Origin: Hyphochytrium catenoides
Lineage: Eukaryota; Sar; Hyphochytriomycetes; Hyphochytriales; Hyphochytriaceae
Length of the DNA: 64,000 nucleotides
NCBI GenBank assembly: GCA_900088475.1
Contig: FLMG01002942.1
Location: 1 to 64,000 of the forward strand
Direction of reading: 5' to 3'
Of the stretch, positions 1 to 10,312 are shown in pieces. The number at the start of each line of letters is the position of its first letter. The stretch's first letter is position 1. Made by a program: the position numbers and the translations under genes. Under the pieces are notes generated by a model, which had not been told where the DNA came from, did not search any database, and saw only the letters and a program-made list of their open reading frames with translations.

Positions 1-52
1 AAGAACAACCACAAAGAGTCAGATGAAAGAACGTGAGAGAAAAGTTTGATCC

Positions 53-580
53 TCAACAGTATAGTGGAATCCATGGGTTGTCTGACAAGCAGCCCTTTTT
101 TACGTGCTTCAGCAAGTTCTCCCATTCCTGCTTAGCCTTGGAAGAGAATAGCGGTAAGCCAGTCTTGCTATCCTTAAGCTCAGCGTAAAGATCAAAGATC
201 ATCCCAAGCCTTTGCTCCAGCTGTTCTGGAGCAGGAATTCGCCTCCGGACTCTGGCTAAGAAATAATTATAGTCTTCAGTAAGCTTCGTCTGCAATGCCT
301 GAGTGCTCATCCCTAGTGACGAGCACAATCGTCGTGAGTTGTTACTAGCCAATTCACATATGATGCCAGACGACTCCTTCTTCGTCGTCGTTAGCGATCA
401 CGCACCCCCATGATAACAATCTTCCTACCTTGACGATGTAAAGCATTACAGACGGAATCCAAGTCCTCCTTATACGATAAACATTGCATCCCTTATGCGG
501 CTGCAGAACATTTGAAAGGCTCCATGCTTCTTGCTTAGGCACCTGGTTACCCGCATCATGGCGTGAACTGCGTCCAACTT
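53..580 (-). pseudogene. Frameshifted transposase C-terminal region
   Basis: Three reading frames carry successive pieces of one protein. From 577 the frame reads LDAVHAMMRVTRCLSKKHGA and continues to MFIV, then a TAA at 472-470. A one-base shift continues KEDLDSVCNALHRQGRK to about 405. A separate ORF at 352-53 reads RRRIPAPEQLEQRLGMIFD and ends WENLLKHVKKGCLSDNPWIP-LYC, stop. The L-D-x-[VF]-H-A-M block followed by KKHGAF and a C-terminal KGCLSD block is what I remember from DUF6729/exonuclease-type transposase-like proteins. The frameshift is supported by the fit on both sides, and splicing does not obviously repair it. Confidence 0.55.
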
Positions 581-633
581 GATCTAGCATTAGTACCCGT
601 AATACCAATGAAAGAGAAGAGAGTTGTTTGCGG

Positions 634-2202
634 TTAGAAAGGTACCACCATGATGCACTCAAGCAGATGTACAGTGCAACCTACACGTAAGTCTTCCCAC
701 TTCACAGGAGCGCCCGATTCCTCCATTCGAGAAACCCACTCTTCCCGATAGGACCAGTCTTCTGCTAAGTCCTCTTCGTCTTCATCGTTGCCTTCTTTAT
801 CTTGTCCAGATTTCTGTTCATCTTCAGGTGTTGATTGAGACAACCCAGAGAGATATAGTCTTATAAACTCTTTATCCGCCTCAGTGTGAAAGCCATCTTC
901 CCAATCTTCGCCGCCCCTGCCGCCAGGAGTTTTACAGCTCTGTTGCCCTTCCTGCAGCCGGTCAGGCGATCTTGATCCTTCGCCTACATTCTCATATCTC
1001 TCCTCCTGACATGATGCTTTACGCTGCACAGGTGTTTGAGTGTTATCCTTAGAGTGATCGTCTAAAAATTTTTTGCGGATAAACTCTGTGGGCTCTCTAA
1101 CATTCGCGAGTGGCCATACCACTATGCTCCCAAGGGCATCCTTCATGGTGACTGCCGACATATCCTCCTTCCTTTTTGCAGAATAGAGAGGCAAAATGAG
1201 GTTTGGTACCTTAGCACTGACAACTCTGACAGCCAGACGCTTAGGGTTGATGGAGAGCGCTCGACCGTGTGTGGAAACTGTCTGTCGAGTATTCACAGAG
1301 GATTTAGGAGGCGCCGGCAAGTGAACTAGCTCCCCAAACCCAGCCAAGGTCTTCCCATTCTTAGAGAGTAAGACGATTTTAGAGCCTAGCTCTGCAGTCC
1401 TTACATCTAGCTCTGGCAGCTCCAGCAATGACTTCTTCTTATCAAGGTAATCTGCAATTAGGAAGGAGGCCACGGCATCCATACTGGCATACTCAATCTG
1501 CTCTTCACTCAGATTCTCTTGGTCCCAGTTCGAGATGCGCAGGGTGTTAGATTTGTTCAGTGCCAAACCCAAGACAATGTTTGAGAGAGTGCTGAGAGAC
1601 ACGTTTCTCTGAACGGGAACGCCTTTGTCAACAGCTAAGTCCGCAATATCTAAGAGCGAAGAAACCTTGACTTTGAATGTCCGCTCCAGCCGAAGAGCAT
1701 CTTGCCTGATGCACCTGCCAACTTTTCGTATTCCCGGGTCTGCCAGCAGCTCTGCTATGCAGTCGGGCAGAGTAACTGGCGTCTGAGCTCTCTTTCCGGA
1801 CTGCGTCACCAGTCGGAATAGTAGCGGTCGAATCTGCAGTGTTCGGGAGTCCCTAAATGCCAGTTGCAACAAAGACACGCCATATCCTTCTCCGGTCGCG
1901 TGACCATTCTTCATCAACGTCCACTCGATGTCAAGACCCACGACTCCTCCACCGAACTGTTTGATTTCCTGGCAGAGTTGGAAGCTGGCGACGCGGTCTA
2001 TCTCGGAGATAATTGGTGCGAGCACAATGGCGCTAGCGACATTTGCCAGTGGGCTACTTTGGCAGCTGTTGCCGGGCAGCGGTGGTGTCCTTCCTTCATC
2101 TGTCTGCTGTGTAGGCGAAGACGGGCGGAGAGATGGCAGGTGTGTCAGGAATGCTTGGGAGGCTGCGCAGCACTTGTCCAAGAAACAAAGTTCAGGACCC
2201 TC
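634..2202 (-). CDS. Transposase second half with DEDDy 3'-5' exonuclease domain
   Basis: In the same frame as the previous ORF and directly after its TAG stop. It begins EGPELCFLDKCCAA, where DKCC matches the second acidic motif I expect in this transposase family. Numbering from the TTG at 2181, an RNase D/WRN-type exonuclease follows with all four acidic residues and the tyrosine of the DEDDy class: D84 and E86 (VVGLDIEW), D161 (GRCIRQDALRLERTF), Y231 and D235 (YASMDAVAS). After it come about 250 residues of poorly conserved, acidic sequence ending VKWEDLRVGCTVHLL, then a stop. The intact catalytic set means the exonuclease fold may have been lost only recently, if at all. There is no ATG at the start of this half, so by itself it would need a non-AUG start, read-through or splicing. 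Confidence 0.65.
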   Translation of the reverse strand, partial: EGPELCFLDKCCAASQAFLTHLPSLRPSSPTQQTDEGRTPPLPGNSCQSSPLANVASAIVLAPIISEIDRVASFQLCQEIKQFGGGVVGLDIEWTLMKNGHATGEGYGVSLLQLAFRDSRTLQIRPLLFRLVTQSGKRAQTPVTLPDCIAELLADPGIRKVGRCIRQDALRLERTFKVKVSSLLDIADLAVDKGVPVQRNVSLSTLSNIVLGLALNKSNTLRISNWDQENLSEEQIEYASMDAVASFLIADYLDKKKSLLELPELDVRTAELGSKIVLLSKNGKTLAGFGELVHLPAPPKSSVNTRQTVSTHGRALSINPKRLAVRVVSAKVPNLILPLYSAKRKEDMSAVTMKDALGSIVVWPLANVREPTEFIRKKFLDDHSKDNTQTPVQRKASCQEERYENVGEGSRSPDRLQEGQQSCKTPGGRGGEDWEDGFHTEADKEFIRLYLSGLSQSTPEDEQKSGQDKEGNDEDEEDLAEDWSYREEWVSRMEESGAPVKWEDLRVGCTVHLLECIMVVPF

Positions 2203-3807
2203 CTAAAAAGGTGCCCTTATCCGAGTGGAAAGACCTGCCAGCAGCTTGGACACTTCCTCGTACGACTCGTTCTCAAGAAAAGAAAAGCTCACCACCTGAT
2301 GGTACTCGTTAAATAGAGTATACAGAAACGTAAGAGGGGTCTCACCTCCCACCTTAACCCTCTTTGCCAGTTTGCATGTTCCATCAGCCTTCAAGATTCT
2401 GCAATCTACCATCTGCATGTGGCGATCAAGGAAGTTCTCGCGTCTTTCCATCGCCTCAGTGAGCACAGCGTTCAAATACCCATCGGACGGCGGTTTGCCG
2501 TCATACGGCCCTTCAAAGGCAGGAAAGTCACCTAGTTCGCTTAAAAGTTCGCGAATTCTTTGTGTTGAACCTGTTAAGGTAGTTTGATAGCCACCATCGC
2601 CCACAATAGCTAGTTTTGCTCTTAGAAGTCTTGAAATGTAGTTCCTTGCCTTGGTATAATAGCTGCTCAAATAGTTGTCTTTCAGAAGCCCTTGGACAGT
2701 GGCTATTCCTAGCCCAGGTGAGCTGGTGGTGAGCTTGCGCATGGCGTCAATAACAGAGAGACATATGGCGCTTCGCTTAGTAATAAAACACGGGAAGTCG
2801 CTTGCAATGTCGGGAGCCATAAAGTCCAGAAACTTTTGGCTATAGCCGTTGAACGATTTTGCGCATGCGGTGCAATGGTATCTCTTACAACTCACCCAAT
2901 ATACATCATCCCAACCTTTGACCCTGCGCCAACCATGGGGATTGAAGCCCTCGCTGTCAACATTTTGATCCGACTTGCAGTCAGGGCAAGGAAGGACTCC
3001 TCTCTGGAATGCCCTCCGATGGACAAACTCAGGGACCCATATAAAGCCCTTCTTGAGACAGTCTATGACGGGATCTAACTCGTCTCCTCCTGACAGAAAG
3101 GCGGGATTTGGGGGCAACACCCAGTACGTATTTCCCAAGGGCCAGGAACCCTGGATACGCATTTGAAGTGATTGCTTTGTAGACCTGCGACCAGGTTTCA
3201 GCCTGATATTGGCCTTGAACTTTCTGAGCTCTTCGCTCAAAAAGGCTTGCTGAGGTGGAGGGGGAGGCTCCTCCTCTGGTAGTCGGTCTCCATCTAGGCG
3301 CTCATCCCTGTCTTCTGGAACTTCGAATTGATCGGGTTCATCATCGGCTTCTGACTTTTTGTTGCCAGCAAGAGGAGGTCCGCTACCCTGCTGCCCTGCG
3401 GTAGCCCTAGTGGAGACAGAAGCACTGTTTGCCTCAGTATTGTTGCTGTTGGCTGCTGAAGTGTCAGTGCCAAATGCTTCTCGTCTTCTCCCCAATGCAG
3501 CTGCCGTGGTATTAGCAGCGGCTCCTTTGCCATTTAAGTTTTGTTGTTGCCCATTCACTTCAGCTTCTTCTGCTAGTCCTGTGGCTAAAGAGGATGATGT
3601 CGTCAAAGGAATGCCACCAGAAGTACTGCTGAAGGACAACTGTATTGACATATTGTTGTCAGCTAGCCGTGTGCGTTTCTTGGCCCGCTTGACTTCTCTT
3701 TCACGCAGATACCGCTCGCGTCGCCGGGCTCCGCCTCCTCGTTCCTCATCATCTTCTTCTACTTCAACCTGCCGGGGAACGGTCGCCGATGAGTTACCAT
3801 CACCCAT
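2203..3807 (-). CDS. Transposase N-terminal half (zinc ribbon and start of DDE core)
   Basis: An open frame of 534 codons from ATG to TAG. Residues 1-190 are low-complexity, with basic, Asn/Ala-rich and acidic stretches, ending in a PPPPPQQ run. A probable zinc site follows: C274-x2-C277 and C307/C312-x2-C315 in the context YHCTACAKSFNGYS. A helical segment comes next, then the motif KADGTCKLAKRV (D475) and FLYTLFNEYHQVVSF, which I read as the first catalytic Asp and following strand of a DDE/RNase H-fold transposase. The frame stops at LSTRIRAPF, but the same frame continues without shift for more than 500 codons after the single TAG, so the protein was probably once continuous with the next entry. 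The ATG at 3807 may be internal if the upstream zinc-knuckle ORF is spliced on. Confidence 0.65.
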   Translation of the reverse strand: MGDGNSSATVPRQVEVEEDDEERGGGARRRERYLREREVKRAKKRTRLADNNMSIQLSFSSTSGGIPLTTSSSLATGLAEEAEVNGQQQNLNGKGAAANTTAAALGRRREAFGTDTSAANSNNTEANSASVSTRATAGQQGSGPPLAGNKKSEADDEPDQFEVPEDRDERLDGDRLPEEEPPPPPQQAFLSEELRKFKANIRLKPGRRSTKQSLQMRIQGSWPLGNTYWVLPPNPAFLSGGDELDPVIDCLKKGFIWVPEFVHRRAFQRGVLPCPDCKSDQNVDSEGFNPHGWRRVKGWDDVYWVSCKRYHCTACAKSFNGYSQKFLDFMAPDIASDFPCFITKRSAICLSVIDAMRKLTTSSPGLGIATVQGLLKDNYLSSYYTKARNYISRLLRAKLAIVGDGGYQTTLTGSTQRIRELLSELGDFPAFEGPYDGKPPSDGYLNAVLTEAMERRENFLDRHMQMVDCRILKADGTCKLAKRVKVGGETPLTFLYTLFNEYHQVVSFSFLENESYEEVSKLLAGLSTRIRAPF

Positions 3808-3828
3808 TAACGGCCACGCTCAGAACGT

Positions 3829-3943
3829 CTAATTGGCAACTTTGCACAGTACCTCCTTCTTTTGCTTGGGACAGGTTGTAATATTATGGCCTTTCTCACC
3901 GCATCCGCCGCAGGTAACCTCACTTCCCTTACGGGGAGCCATG
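3829..3943 (-). CDS. Short zinc-knuckle (CCHC) ORF upstream of the transposase
   Basis: A 37-residue ORF starting MAPRKGSEVTCGGCGEKGHN, with one C-x2-C-x4-H-x4-C zinc knuckle (CGGCGEKGHNITTC), ending before a TAG at 3829. It lies 21 bases upstream of the transposase ATG on the same strand. A zinc knuckle at the N-terminus is common in transposon proteins that bind DNA or RNA. It is probably a first exon or a broken-off N-terminus of the transposase. I could not find a splice pair that joins the two frames cleanly. Confidence 0.45.
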
Positions 3944-5112
3944 ATCGTCGTCGTTTGAGTACGCCACCACCTGCGATGCTGTAAAAATCGGCTGAAAGCC
4001 TCCCTTTCTCGCCACAATAACTTGCTGCTTGACACTCGTTCCCAGCACGACGACGGGCGGAGACCGACCTATCATCATCTGACGCAAGCAAGCAATAGCA
4101 GCACAAGCAGGGGGCAATAACGCGGCAATAATGCTGCTGCTGCTGCTTGCTGCTGCCTGCTAAGAAGAAGGAAGTGGTAGGAACTAGGGAGTGAAATGTA
4201 AGAAGGATGTGAGAAGCAAAGTATTTGATGAAGCAAAACTCAGCAGGTGCGCAACCCGTCCATCTCCCAGGTTAATACTACTTGGCCTGGTAGCCCAGCA
4301 TAAGGGCACCCCTGGCTAGAGGAAAATAATGGTACTAAGCCCTGCAGACCCCGTGTAGCCAGCGATAGGACTCAAAGAGTTGGCACATAGCCTTCAACGT
4401 ACGACAGTTAAGGTCGAAATCCCCTAGACATGAGGGCGATACCAAAATGACTGAAAAGTGCACGGTTTTCGATTTACAGTGGTAAGACATGAAGCGGCTT
4501 TGTGGTCCAAGTGGAGAGAAAATGAGAATGACAAGGCAGAGCCCACACTGGTGAAATAGACGCCCCTAGAAGGTGACTGAGAAGGCAAGAAGCACCAACC
4601 AGAAGAATGCAGTAAGAGTCCTACCTGCGGGCCTTACACTTGGGAGACGATATACAATTATCCTCGGGGGAGCTCTTGTAGACTTCGCTGAACGAAAGAA
4701 AGAGAGCAAAAATAGAACAAAAGAAGAAGAAAAAAAGATAGAGAAGTGTTAGTTCTTAGAGTCACTTCATTCACCTCATTAAAAGACCACAAACTATCGA
4801 GAAGGCGAGTCTAGCAAGACGACAGTTATTGTTGAGACGCTGTCAATGAAAGCGACCAGCGTGAATTCTTCACTAGCAACCACGTGCGGCACCAAAAAGT
4901 GATGGAGGAACTATACAATCAGTGACGCCAATAGATTGATGAAGCAGCTACCTGTGATTACACTTGGCCTACTATGTGGACAATTACCATGGAATTACGA
5001 TACGCCTTCTTCTTGTTCAGTAGGCTTCTACGAAGAAGGGCAGGAGCTAGGCAGCCAATGGTCCGTAAGCCAACCAGACGACTATCGCGAGTCAGAAGAA
5101 AGATTAATGAGA

Positions 5113-5349
5113 GAAAGGAAGCAAGAGAAAGTGAAAGAGTGAGAGCACAACGAATTGTCCATCAGCCAACTAGCCTCAGACAACAAAGAAAGTGAGTCCA
5201 TAGTGGCTGAAAGAAGCTATGAATCATGAGAGGCAAGGAAGCGAGAGAGTGAGAAACAACAAGAGCAAAGGCGGATTGGCCATCAGCCGACTAGCCTCAA
5301 ATAAGAAACAAAGGAAGATCCATAGTGGCTGACGAAAAAACTATGAGAA
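5113..5349. repeat. Imperfect tandem duplication, unit about 117 bp, two copies
   Basis: Copy 1 (5113-about 5230) and copy 2 (5232-about 5349) both run AAGGAAGC, a purine-rich stretch, CCATCAGCC, ACTAGCCTCA, then CCATAGTGGCTGA and CTATGA. Indels in the purine-rich part make the copies unequal. No coding role is visible. Confidence 0.75.
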
Positions 5350-6759
5350 GATGCAGCTGGAGGGCACGAGAGAGTAGAACTTCGTCAAACACTGTCCGTA
5401 GAAGAAGTGGTTAAGTGGTGCAACAGGGAAGGAAAAGGAGTTGAAAGTACAGACCAAGGTGGGGTGATCACCTTTGTAGAAGGTAAGTGACCAGGTTAAA
5501 AGAGCCAAAGAAGACAAGATGAGATAGGACAAGAAAGGAGTTGGAGCTCCTGGACTTACATTCTAGATCAAAGACTACACATCATCCCGGAGGTCACGGT
5601 ACCTTCTCTCTTTTCAGATCTCCTGGACCAGATGATGAACACTTATCTGATTGAGCATGGAGTCAATTGTTCAAACAACAGCGTCGCAGCATTGGGAGGC
5701 TGCCGGTTGAGAACAGCTCCCATGATGCCGAGATCATCAGGAAGGAAGAAGATGGTCCGCTTCAATACTAGCTGCTGCTACCGACCTGCTCGTCGAGAAA
5801 GAGTCAGGCAGGGTAGCAGAGGAAAATTGGCGAAGCATGACAGAAATGGCTATGACTTGCTAACCGAGTTATTGTCACCACCAGTAGACAGTCATCATCA
5901 TGCTCGGACGCCTTCAGAGGTCCAGTTGTTCGGTTCTGAACTTGTCCACTAACAGGAAGGCCCAGAGCAGCTTTTAGCGAGTAGGTATGCAGTTACTACT
6001 GAGGTTGGCCGGAAATCGGGAGAATTGATGACAGATGAGATATGTTTCTCTAGTAAAAGCTGATGAATGATGGAAGGCGCAATCGATAGACAGGACAGGA
6101 CGGGTAGGTTTTCCTCATCATGGTCTCCCCTACAATTTCTGAATTTTCCATGCTTTGGCCATTAATAGCCTCCTGCAAGGCCGACTGCAACAAGCCACAT
6201 GCGGTGCAAAAGACTATTCAAAGATTGCAGACTGTTATCTTCATGCTGGTGACGAGAAGGGGGCATCCGAACTAGTTCCTAGTGCGATAACATGAATGCA
6301 TGCAGATGAGATGAGAAGTTCATTTGGGAAGGACAAGGTCCAGTACAGGGTAGAAGAAGCGAGCTTCTTTCTTCTCGGACAATGTGCAAGGATGAAGAAC
6401 CTCAACAAGAAGAAGTGAAAATGGGGCAAAGGATAGCTTGCGTATACACGGCCTCTCCATAAATAGAGGAAGAGCAGAGCAGTAAGGGGTAAGAGGTCGA
6501 CGCTTAGATTCATAGACAACGGAGACTTCCTAGTTACCTACTAAGGCGACTAGAACGTTATAGCTGACCAACATGAGTATTTCTGGTGAGATCTCTTTAT
6601 CGAGAGCCCCAAGCGATCGTTGTTGGCGAACCGTAATGCCTTTACTCACGGGAAACGCAGGAGCGAGCAGAGAAAGCGGAAGAGTGGAGCCTGGAAGCGA
6701 AGGCCTTTGGCTACGATACTGGCGCTCCTTCTTTTACCCCTCATCGTCACCTCGTCTTG

Positions 6760-6990
6760 TGCTTTGTCACTCTCAGTCTCTCAGAAACACACCTAGAGAT
6801 TGCTCTTCCTCTATCTCTCGCCCTCATCCTTTCTTATTTGTTCTCTGTTTGTCTGCTCTCCCTACTCTTTAGTCTCGCTTTCGTTGCCCTCTTTCTGTCC
6901 TCCCTTCGATCGCCTTCTCTGCCTCTCTATGTCACTCTCTCTTCCCATTTCTCTCTCACTTTTGTCTCCTCTCTATGCCTTGTTCTTCCT
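6760..6990. repeat. Pyrimidine-rich (CT) tract
   Basis: About 230 bases dominated by C and T with broken TCTC runs. The open frames across it (Ser/Leu/Phe-rich) are composition artefacts. Confidence 0.7.
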
Positions 6991-7864
6991 CTGTCTCGGT
7001 AGTAGAACCAGATCTTTCGGTCACTACTATGTCCCCCGTCGTGTCTTGGGATTTTTGCTGAGCTCCAGCTTCCTTCTTCTACAAAAAAAGAACACAATAG
7101 TAAGGCATCATAACGTGCTGCATTCTTGGCTAAGACGGCCCAGTACGGTTGATGTCGTGCTGGGGTAACCTTATCTGCTGACAGGAGGCCATTTATTCCT
7201 GGTTGTTGATGATCCCTGTTACGGTGTAAGTGATACCAGAAAGAAGCTCTTTCGCAACCTCCTCCTCCAACGTTAAGTTCTACTTCTGTTTTCTCACCTA
7301 GTCCCCCCTCTCTTACGACCACTTCTTTATTCCCTTCCGTCACCTTCGTCCCCTCGTGGAATGTGTTCTTTGTGAGAGGGAAATGACGGACTTCTCCCTG
7401 TCACTCAGATATTGTGTGTCTGGCTCGGATCCTAACAACAGTCTCGACCAAGAGGAAGAGCTGTATTAGTAGCTAAAAGCTAGGTCTAGATAGCCATCAT
7501 CAGCCACGGACCACTAAGAGAAACGTTAGTTGGCAGTAATACCGTCTTCTTCTTCTTCTTATTTAGCGGTCCCTACTACGAAGGACCTGTTCCCTTCATC
7601 GTCTCCAGAAGCTCCTCACCTTCAATCCGTCGATCGCGCCACCTGACCCCCAGATTGAGAAAGTAGGCGCCGAAGATAGAAGAAGAAGTGAAGAAGAAGA
7701 AGGGAAGTAGAAGGTGTGCCCCTCCCTTCACTCTTTATGTTCAAGAGTATTTTTTCTCTCTCACTGGCACCAACCAGGATTCTCTTTGTGACAACTGATA
7801 GAAGAGAGACAACTGAAAGGGATTAACCTCTATTTTCTCTATTAGCTCGCGTGCTACTTAACCT

Positions 7865-9432
7865 TTGCTGGTCTCAAACCGTAAGAAAAAGGACCGGTTT
7901 CCGTTTGGAAATAGTGTTGGTATCCGCTTCATCCGCTGGCGACAGCGGGAATCACCACTTGACAGGCAAGTAAAAGAGACAAGTATAGAGGAGAATGGAT
8001 CCCCTGTGTCCCCTTGGGCCGTAGTCCCTCCGAGTCCCCCTCCTACTTATCTGAGAAAGAGGCACCTGAAGGACAGCTGCAACTCCAGCAGCGGGAGCAC
8101 GAATGACGACGAAGAGGCGGACCTGGCGGAGGAGGAAGAAGCCAAGCGTCAGAGGCGTTGTCAACACAATGATAGAGAGCGCAGGAGAGTCAGGGACATC
8201 CAAGAGGCTTTCAGGGGTCTGAGAACAGCCCTTGAAGAACTGGGATATTGCTACCACCGTAGCCAGCTTTCTATCTTGAAGAAGACAATGGAGATGGTCC
8301 AAGATATGCGACGCTCTATTGAGCTAAAAGAACGAGGAGGGCCTTGTCAAAGCGGCCAGCCACCTCCGCCAAGAAAGATCGAAGGCAACGAGAACGAGAA
8401 GGGGAATCACCAAGGACTTACCTCGGAGCGCTTGCGTTCTGTTGCTGCCAACGTCGAGTACCAAGGTGCAGAGGGCTGAAAAGAACGGTAGGTTCTTCCA
8501 ATTTTTCTCCCTTGCTGTCTCCTAATAATCTCGCTCCCGTGGCTGACAGGTGGATCGGCTCCGAAGAAGGCAGCAGTCCTCAGCGGTAGATGTGAGCTTT
8601 CAGTGATACCTCCTTTGGCAGAAGAGAAGGAGAATGGGCCCATCACGATGTCGGAAGGTGCCCCGCCCCGTCTTCTTCCTTAACCAGAGAAGCGGAAGTA
8701 ACTATTCTGCCTCTTCCTCCTAGGAAACATATCACCCCATTATTGTCGAACATAGTTCAAGGAATTACCGAGAAGGGGGAGATTGGGTCTTGTCTCAGGC
8801 TTAGTGGTCTAAGTAGTACTATGGCCACAGGATGCGGCAGCAGCACTGCCCCTATAACAACATCGACGCGCCAACAGATGGAGAGTCATCCAAGGACGAT
8901 AAGGGAGGAGAAGAAGAACGAAGAAGAAAAGATCAACAGACTCTTCTAAAGCCCTCCCGTCTTGCTACTGTTGCAAGCCAAAAGATGGCGTACCACGAGG
9001 AACAAAGAAAGGAAAAATAGCAGTGGAAGAAGAAGAGATACAGCAATCAGCACTATCTCTTCTTCTCTCTGTCGCTGACCCGCATTACCCTCTCATTAAC
9101 CCTCTGTCCGAGCTGACTAGTCTGACAGCAGCAGCTTCCCCGGGCCTCTCGTCTTCTGGAGAATGCTTGTGTCTCTTTAGTCAAGACCCCCTAATGAAGG
9201 TTTGCTGTTAGCTAGCGAGGCGGCAGGGCTTGTGCTGCCCAGTCAGTGCTCTATTGGCTTCAAAGCGGGACAGTCCACCCTCCTCTCCCTCTCTCCTTCG
9301 AGGGCATTCCTACCCTGCTCTGACACCAGAGAAGAACTATGTTCACAAGACCTCTTACTAGGCTCCTTGCTCTCTCTCTCTGGTGCGGTCCAAACCGGCA
9401 ACGCTGAGTCAGCCCCTTTTCTGTTGCCCTAA
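7865..9432 (+). pseudogene. Eroded third copy of the two-exon bHLH gene, bHLH domain still intact
   Basis: An open frame at 7865-8479 keeps a complete bHLH: acidic linker, HNDRERRRVRDIQEAFRGL, loop GYCYHRSQL and helix 2 SILKKTMEMVQDM. It is clearly related to the genes at 15.4 and 21.5 kb, but the ATG aligned to theirs (about 7994) is one base out of frame and no other ATG opens this frame. The equivalent intron boundary (donor at 8488, acceptor ending 8549) is recognisable, yet the frame meets TGA at 8477-8479 first. Exon-2 homology continues in changing frames: KENGPITMSEGAPPRLL, then VQGITEKGEIGS, then SLLLSVADPHYPLINPLSEL (from about 9023), then AAGLVLPSQCSIGFKAGQST (to 9432). At least three frameshifts are therefore present. 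A truncated protein of bHLH plus a short tail could still be made if a start exists upstream. Confidence 0.75.
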
Positions 9433-10194
9433 AATAAACCACCCTGGGCGGTGGATAGTAATAGGGTTGCTAGAGGAAGCGCCGTCGTCTCCCTGGCTTC
9501 ATTTTTTCTCCTTCCTTTTGTTATAACTTTTCTACATCCTTCTCCTCCGTTCGAGTTTGTTCTCACCGCTCGCCGTCCTTCTCCTCTCCTTTCACCCGCA
9601 TTGTGGCACTCTTGGTTCCTTAGTCTCAGTTTGCTCCTCTCTCTCTTTCGTTCACTGCCTGAGGAGCGACGTACCAGCAAAACAAGAAAGTCTGAGCGAA
9701 TCGCTTGTTTTACCAGCCCTTGGAAGGAGAAGACGTATCATCACTCCTTTCTTTCAATGGGTGAACCCTAAGACCTGCGCTCATAAAATAAGTTCTCTTT
9801 TTTTCTCACAACGATGCTCTACTATACCTCTTTTCTATATCTCTTGGTTGTCCCAATTGTAGGTCTCCTTTCTACCTGGCCCGCTCCAGCTGGCTCTATC
9901 AGTCTTTGTTAGCCCTACTAGTACAAGGGATGGTGGTGGCCAGACTCGTTTGATGTCGCTTAACGAAGTCGAGGGCAGGGAAAGAACTAATTCGTCTCCC
10001 GTCCACCAACCGCCATATGCGCACTGGAGGAGGAATAATGAGGAGGTAGAAGAGCCACATTGGGAGACTGGGGGGAGCACCTGACGCAGCAGGGATATAC
10101 TATGATAAAACGCAGAGAGGGGAGTACTGCGCAACGGTGGGACTCGGCGGACATGTCTGACACCCATCATCATCAAAGAAAGCGATCCCTAGAG

Positions 10195-10312
10195 GACGGG
10201 AGGCAAAGAAAGAGAGGGAGAAAGAGAAAACGAGACACAAACAGAGAGACAGAGAGAGCGAGAAAGAAAAGAGAGAGAAGAGAGAGAAAGAAGGGGGAAG
10301 AGACAGAATAAG
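10195..10312. repeat. Purine-rich (GA) tract
   Basis: A GA-dominated stretch of about 118 bases with interspersed AC. The apparent Arg/Lys/Glu-rich ORF and its Leu/Ser-rich complement are artefacts of this composition. Confidence 0.75.

Larger units (their letters stand above)
53..3943 (-). mobile_element. Degenerate DNA transposon: DDE-type transposase with embedded 3'-5' exonuclease
   Basis: A run of minus-strand coding pieces reads in one order: zinc knuckle (3943-3829), zinc-ribbon plus first transposase acidic motif (3807-2203), second acidic motif and DEDDy exonuclease (2202-634), a LDAVHAM-type block (577-about 405) and a C-terminal block ending GCLSDNPWIPLYC (352-53). I recall this order in uncharacterised fungal, protist and animal proteins that combine a DUF6729-like zinc domain with an RNase D-type exonuclease. 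The parts are broken by one in-frame TAG at 2205-2203, a stop at 634, and at least one frameshift near 470, so the copy looks inactive. I could not find terminal inverted repeats; the left end may lie outside the window. The function as a cut-and-paste transposase is inferred from the motifs. Confidence 0.7.
3944..7860. other. Intergenic stretch, no gene recognised
   Basis: Only short, compositionally biased open frames occur here and none resembles a known protein. It contains GCTGCT-rich sequence at about 4130-4160, a two-copy tandem repeat at 5113-5349 and a pyrimidine-rich tract at about 6760-6990. The right end of the transposon (terminal repeat) should lie in its first few hundred bases but I could not identify it. 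Confidence 0.5.

Noticed and set aside
1864-2316. 150-codon plus-strand ORF opposite the exonuclease
   Set aside because: Shadow of the minus-strand transposase/exonuclease frame, which carries the catalytic motifs.
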